Shown piece after piece: positions 63,873-64,000 of a stretch of DNA of 64,000 nucleotides. The notes below the pieces were generated by a model, which had not been told where the DNA came from, did no database searches, and worked only from the letters and a program-made list of their open reading frames with translations. The position numbers and the translations under genes were made by a program. The DNA is taken from assembly GCA_947471745.1 (NCBI GenBank), contig CANJKZ010001148.1:685001-749000 (forward strand), read 5' to 3'. Origin of the DNA: Closterium sp. Naga37s-1 (taxonomy: Eukaryota; Streptophyta; Zygnematophyceae; Desmidiales; Closteriaceae). Numbering within the stretch: position 1 is the stretch's first letter; every line of letters begins with the position of its first letter.

Positions 63873-64000
63873 CGGTTCCGCCTGTTGCGGGGGTGGAGTT
63901 TGTTGCTGCGGGGGGTGGCGCTGCGGCTCGGCATTCCCACCACGTTGCTGCTGATGAGCCGCTGCTGTTTCTGACGGAGGCGCTGCAGCCCCCGCAGACG
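62945..64000 (+). CDS. AORF of element 12, open to window edge (352 codons)
   Basis: ATG at 62945 gives MVIAGETDYSPMRAGAASVA. I translated it by hand to 64000 without meeting a stop. It contains the Pro/Ala/Val region, PSRPPSPDRRLSRPHSPAPQ, SSQRRRNSPRRYQQQAQWPA, GGGRFRPPVTMADLQREVSR, LPPVPPVAGVEFVAAGGGAA and LLFLTEALQPPQT at the edge, where the helical module begins. Third positions are mixed T/C/G, as in a translated gene. It overlaps about 310 codons of the minus-strand frame. The remainder should lie in the next 400 bp. Confidence 0.68.
   Translation, partial: MVIAGETDYSPMRAGAASVAFEKPSSASVAGTTATGSPPPSVPKPVTIGAEKTLPLVSAGPHDVGEAGPSAPVVAPPAPPVAPVPPAPVVAPAAPAPAGGVAVPPVPVLGAPVAPAVSVPGGLAPASVSSPKAASATTVGPAPMVAPPGVDQPAPAPLPAAPAVQPSRPPSPDRRLSRPHSPAPQQERESSQRRRNSPRRYQQQAQWPAHPGGNGGWRGPHGRGGGGRFRPPVTMADLQREVSRAVREERAAQSQTSSLRAVPAPVAPRLAEPPVAPPPAAAFPPPVLAPSALSPSVSAPAPGSRLHLPPVPPVAGVEFVAAGGGAAARHSHHVAADEPLLFLTEALQPPQT

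Larger units (their letters stand above)
59512..64000 (-). mobile_element. Element 12 (family A), 5' end beyond window
   Basis: Short GA tail, a 3' UTR of about 90 bp, a polyprotein continuous apart from one TGA and an intact antisense ORF running off the right edge. It is the least damaged family A copy. Its promoter lies outside. Confidence 0.88.

Overview
The window looks like a gene-free, retrotransposon-packed stretch of a GC-rich eukaryotic genome. I found no convincing host gene, rRNA, tRNA or CRISPR array. A green alga is the best guess. The Copia element's low-complexity linkers (SPQQLREWY blocks joined by Gly/Ala/Pro repeats) resemble what I remember from streptophyte algae such as Closterium or Klebsormidium, but that is recollection and unchecked.

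Layout. Almost everything belongs to about twelve non-LTR retrotransposons, all pointing the same way (minus strand) and joined head to tail. I number them 1-12 from left to right and sort them into family A (1, 3, 5, 6, 8, 10, 12), family B (4, 9, 11 and a scrap at 53844-54034) and family C (2, 7). Read 5' to 3' on the minus strand, each full unit has a TATA-containing 5' promoter block, often a pair of perfect GAA-loop hairpins, a long polyprotein, a short 3' UTR and a (GA)n tail, seen on the plus strand as (CT)n. The polyprotein has a Gln/Pro-rich N-terminus, a reverse transcriptase with Y-A-D-D, a CxC...HxxxC cysteine/histidine knuckle and a restriction-like endonuclease. The tail of one unit abuts the promoter block of the next, so (GA)n tracts mark the junctions.

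Second gene on the other strand. In every element whose 5' half is present, the plus strand carries a second long ORF, called AORF here. It runs head-on into the 5' half of the polyprotein: a Pro/Ala-rich start, an SR/RGG-like basic stretch, a MADLQ motif and a helical C-terminal module. Differences between copies in the C-terminal module fall mostly on AORF third codon positions. The plus-strand frame, not the antisense polyprotein frame, is therefore the constrained one there. Near the AORF start the pattern leans the other way. This is the most interesting feature of the window.

Other structure. A 7.2-kb Copia element (5636-12879) with 132-bp LTRs, a 5-bp target duplication and an initiator-Met-like primer site sits inside element 3. 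Promoter blocks are tandemly repeated (four copies at 42001-42652), swapped between families (element 6) and once inverted (41811-42000). Nearly all copies are damaged by a few nonsense codons, mostly explained by C-to-T or G-to-A changes. Elements 12 and 11 are the most intact.

All homology statements are from motif recognition by eye; no search was run.
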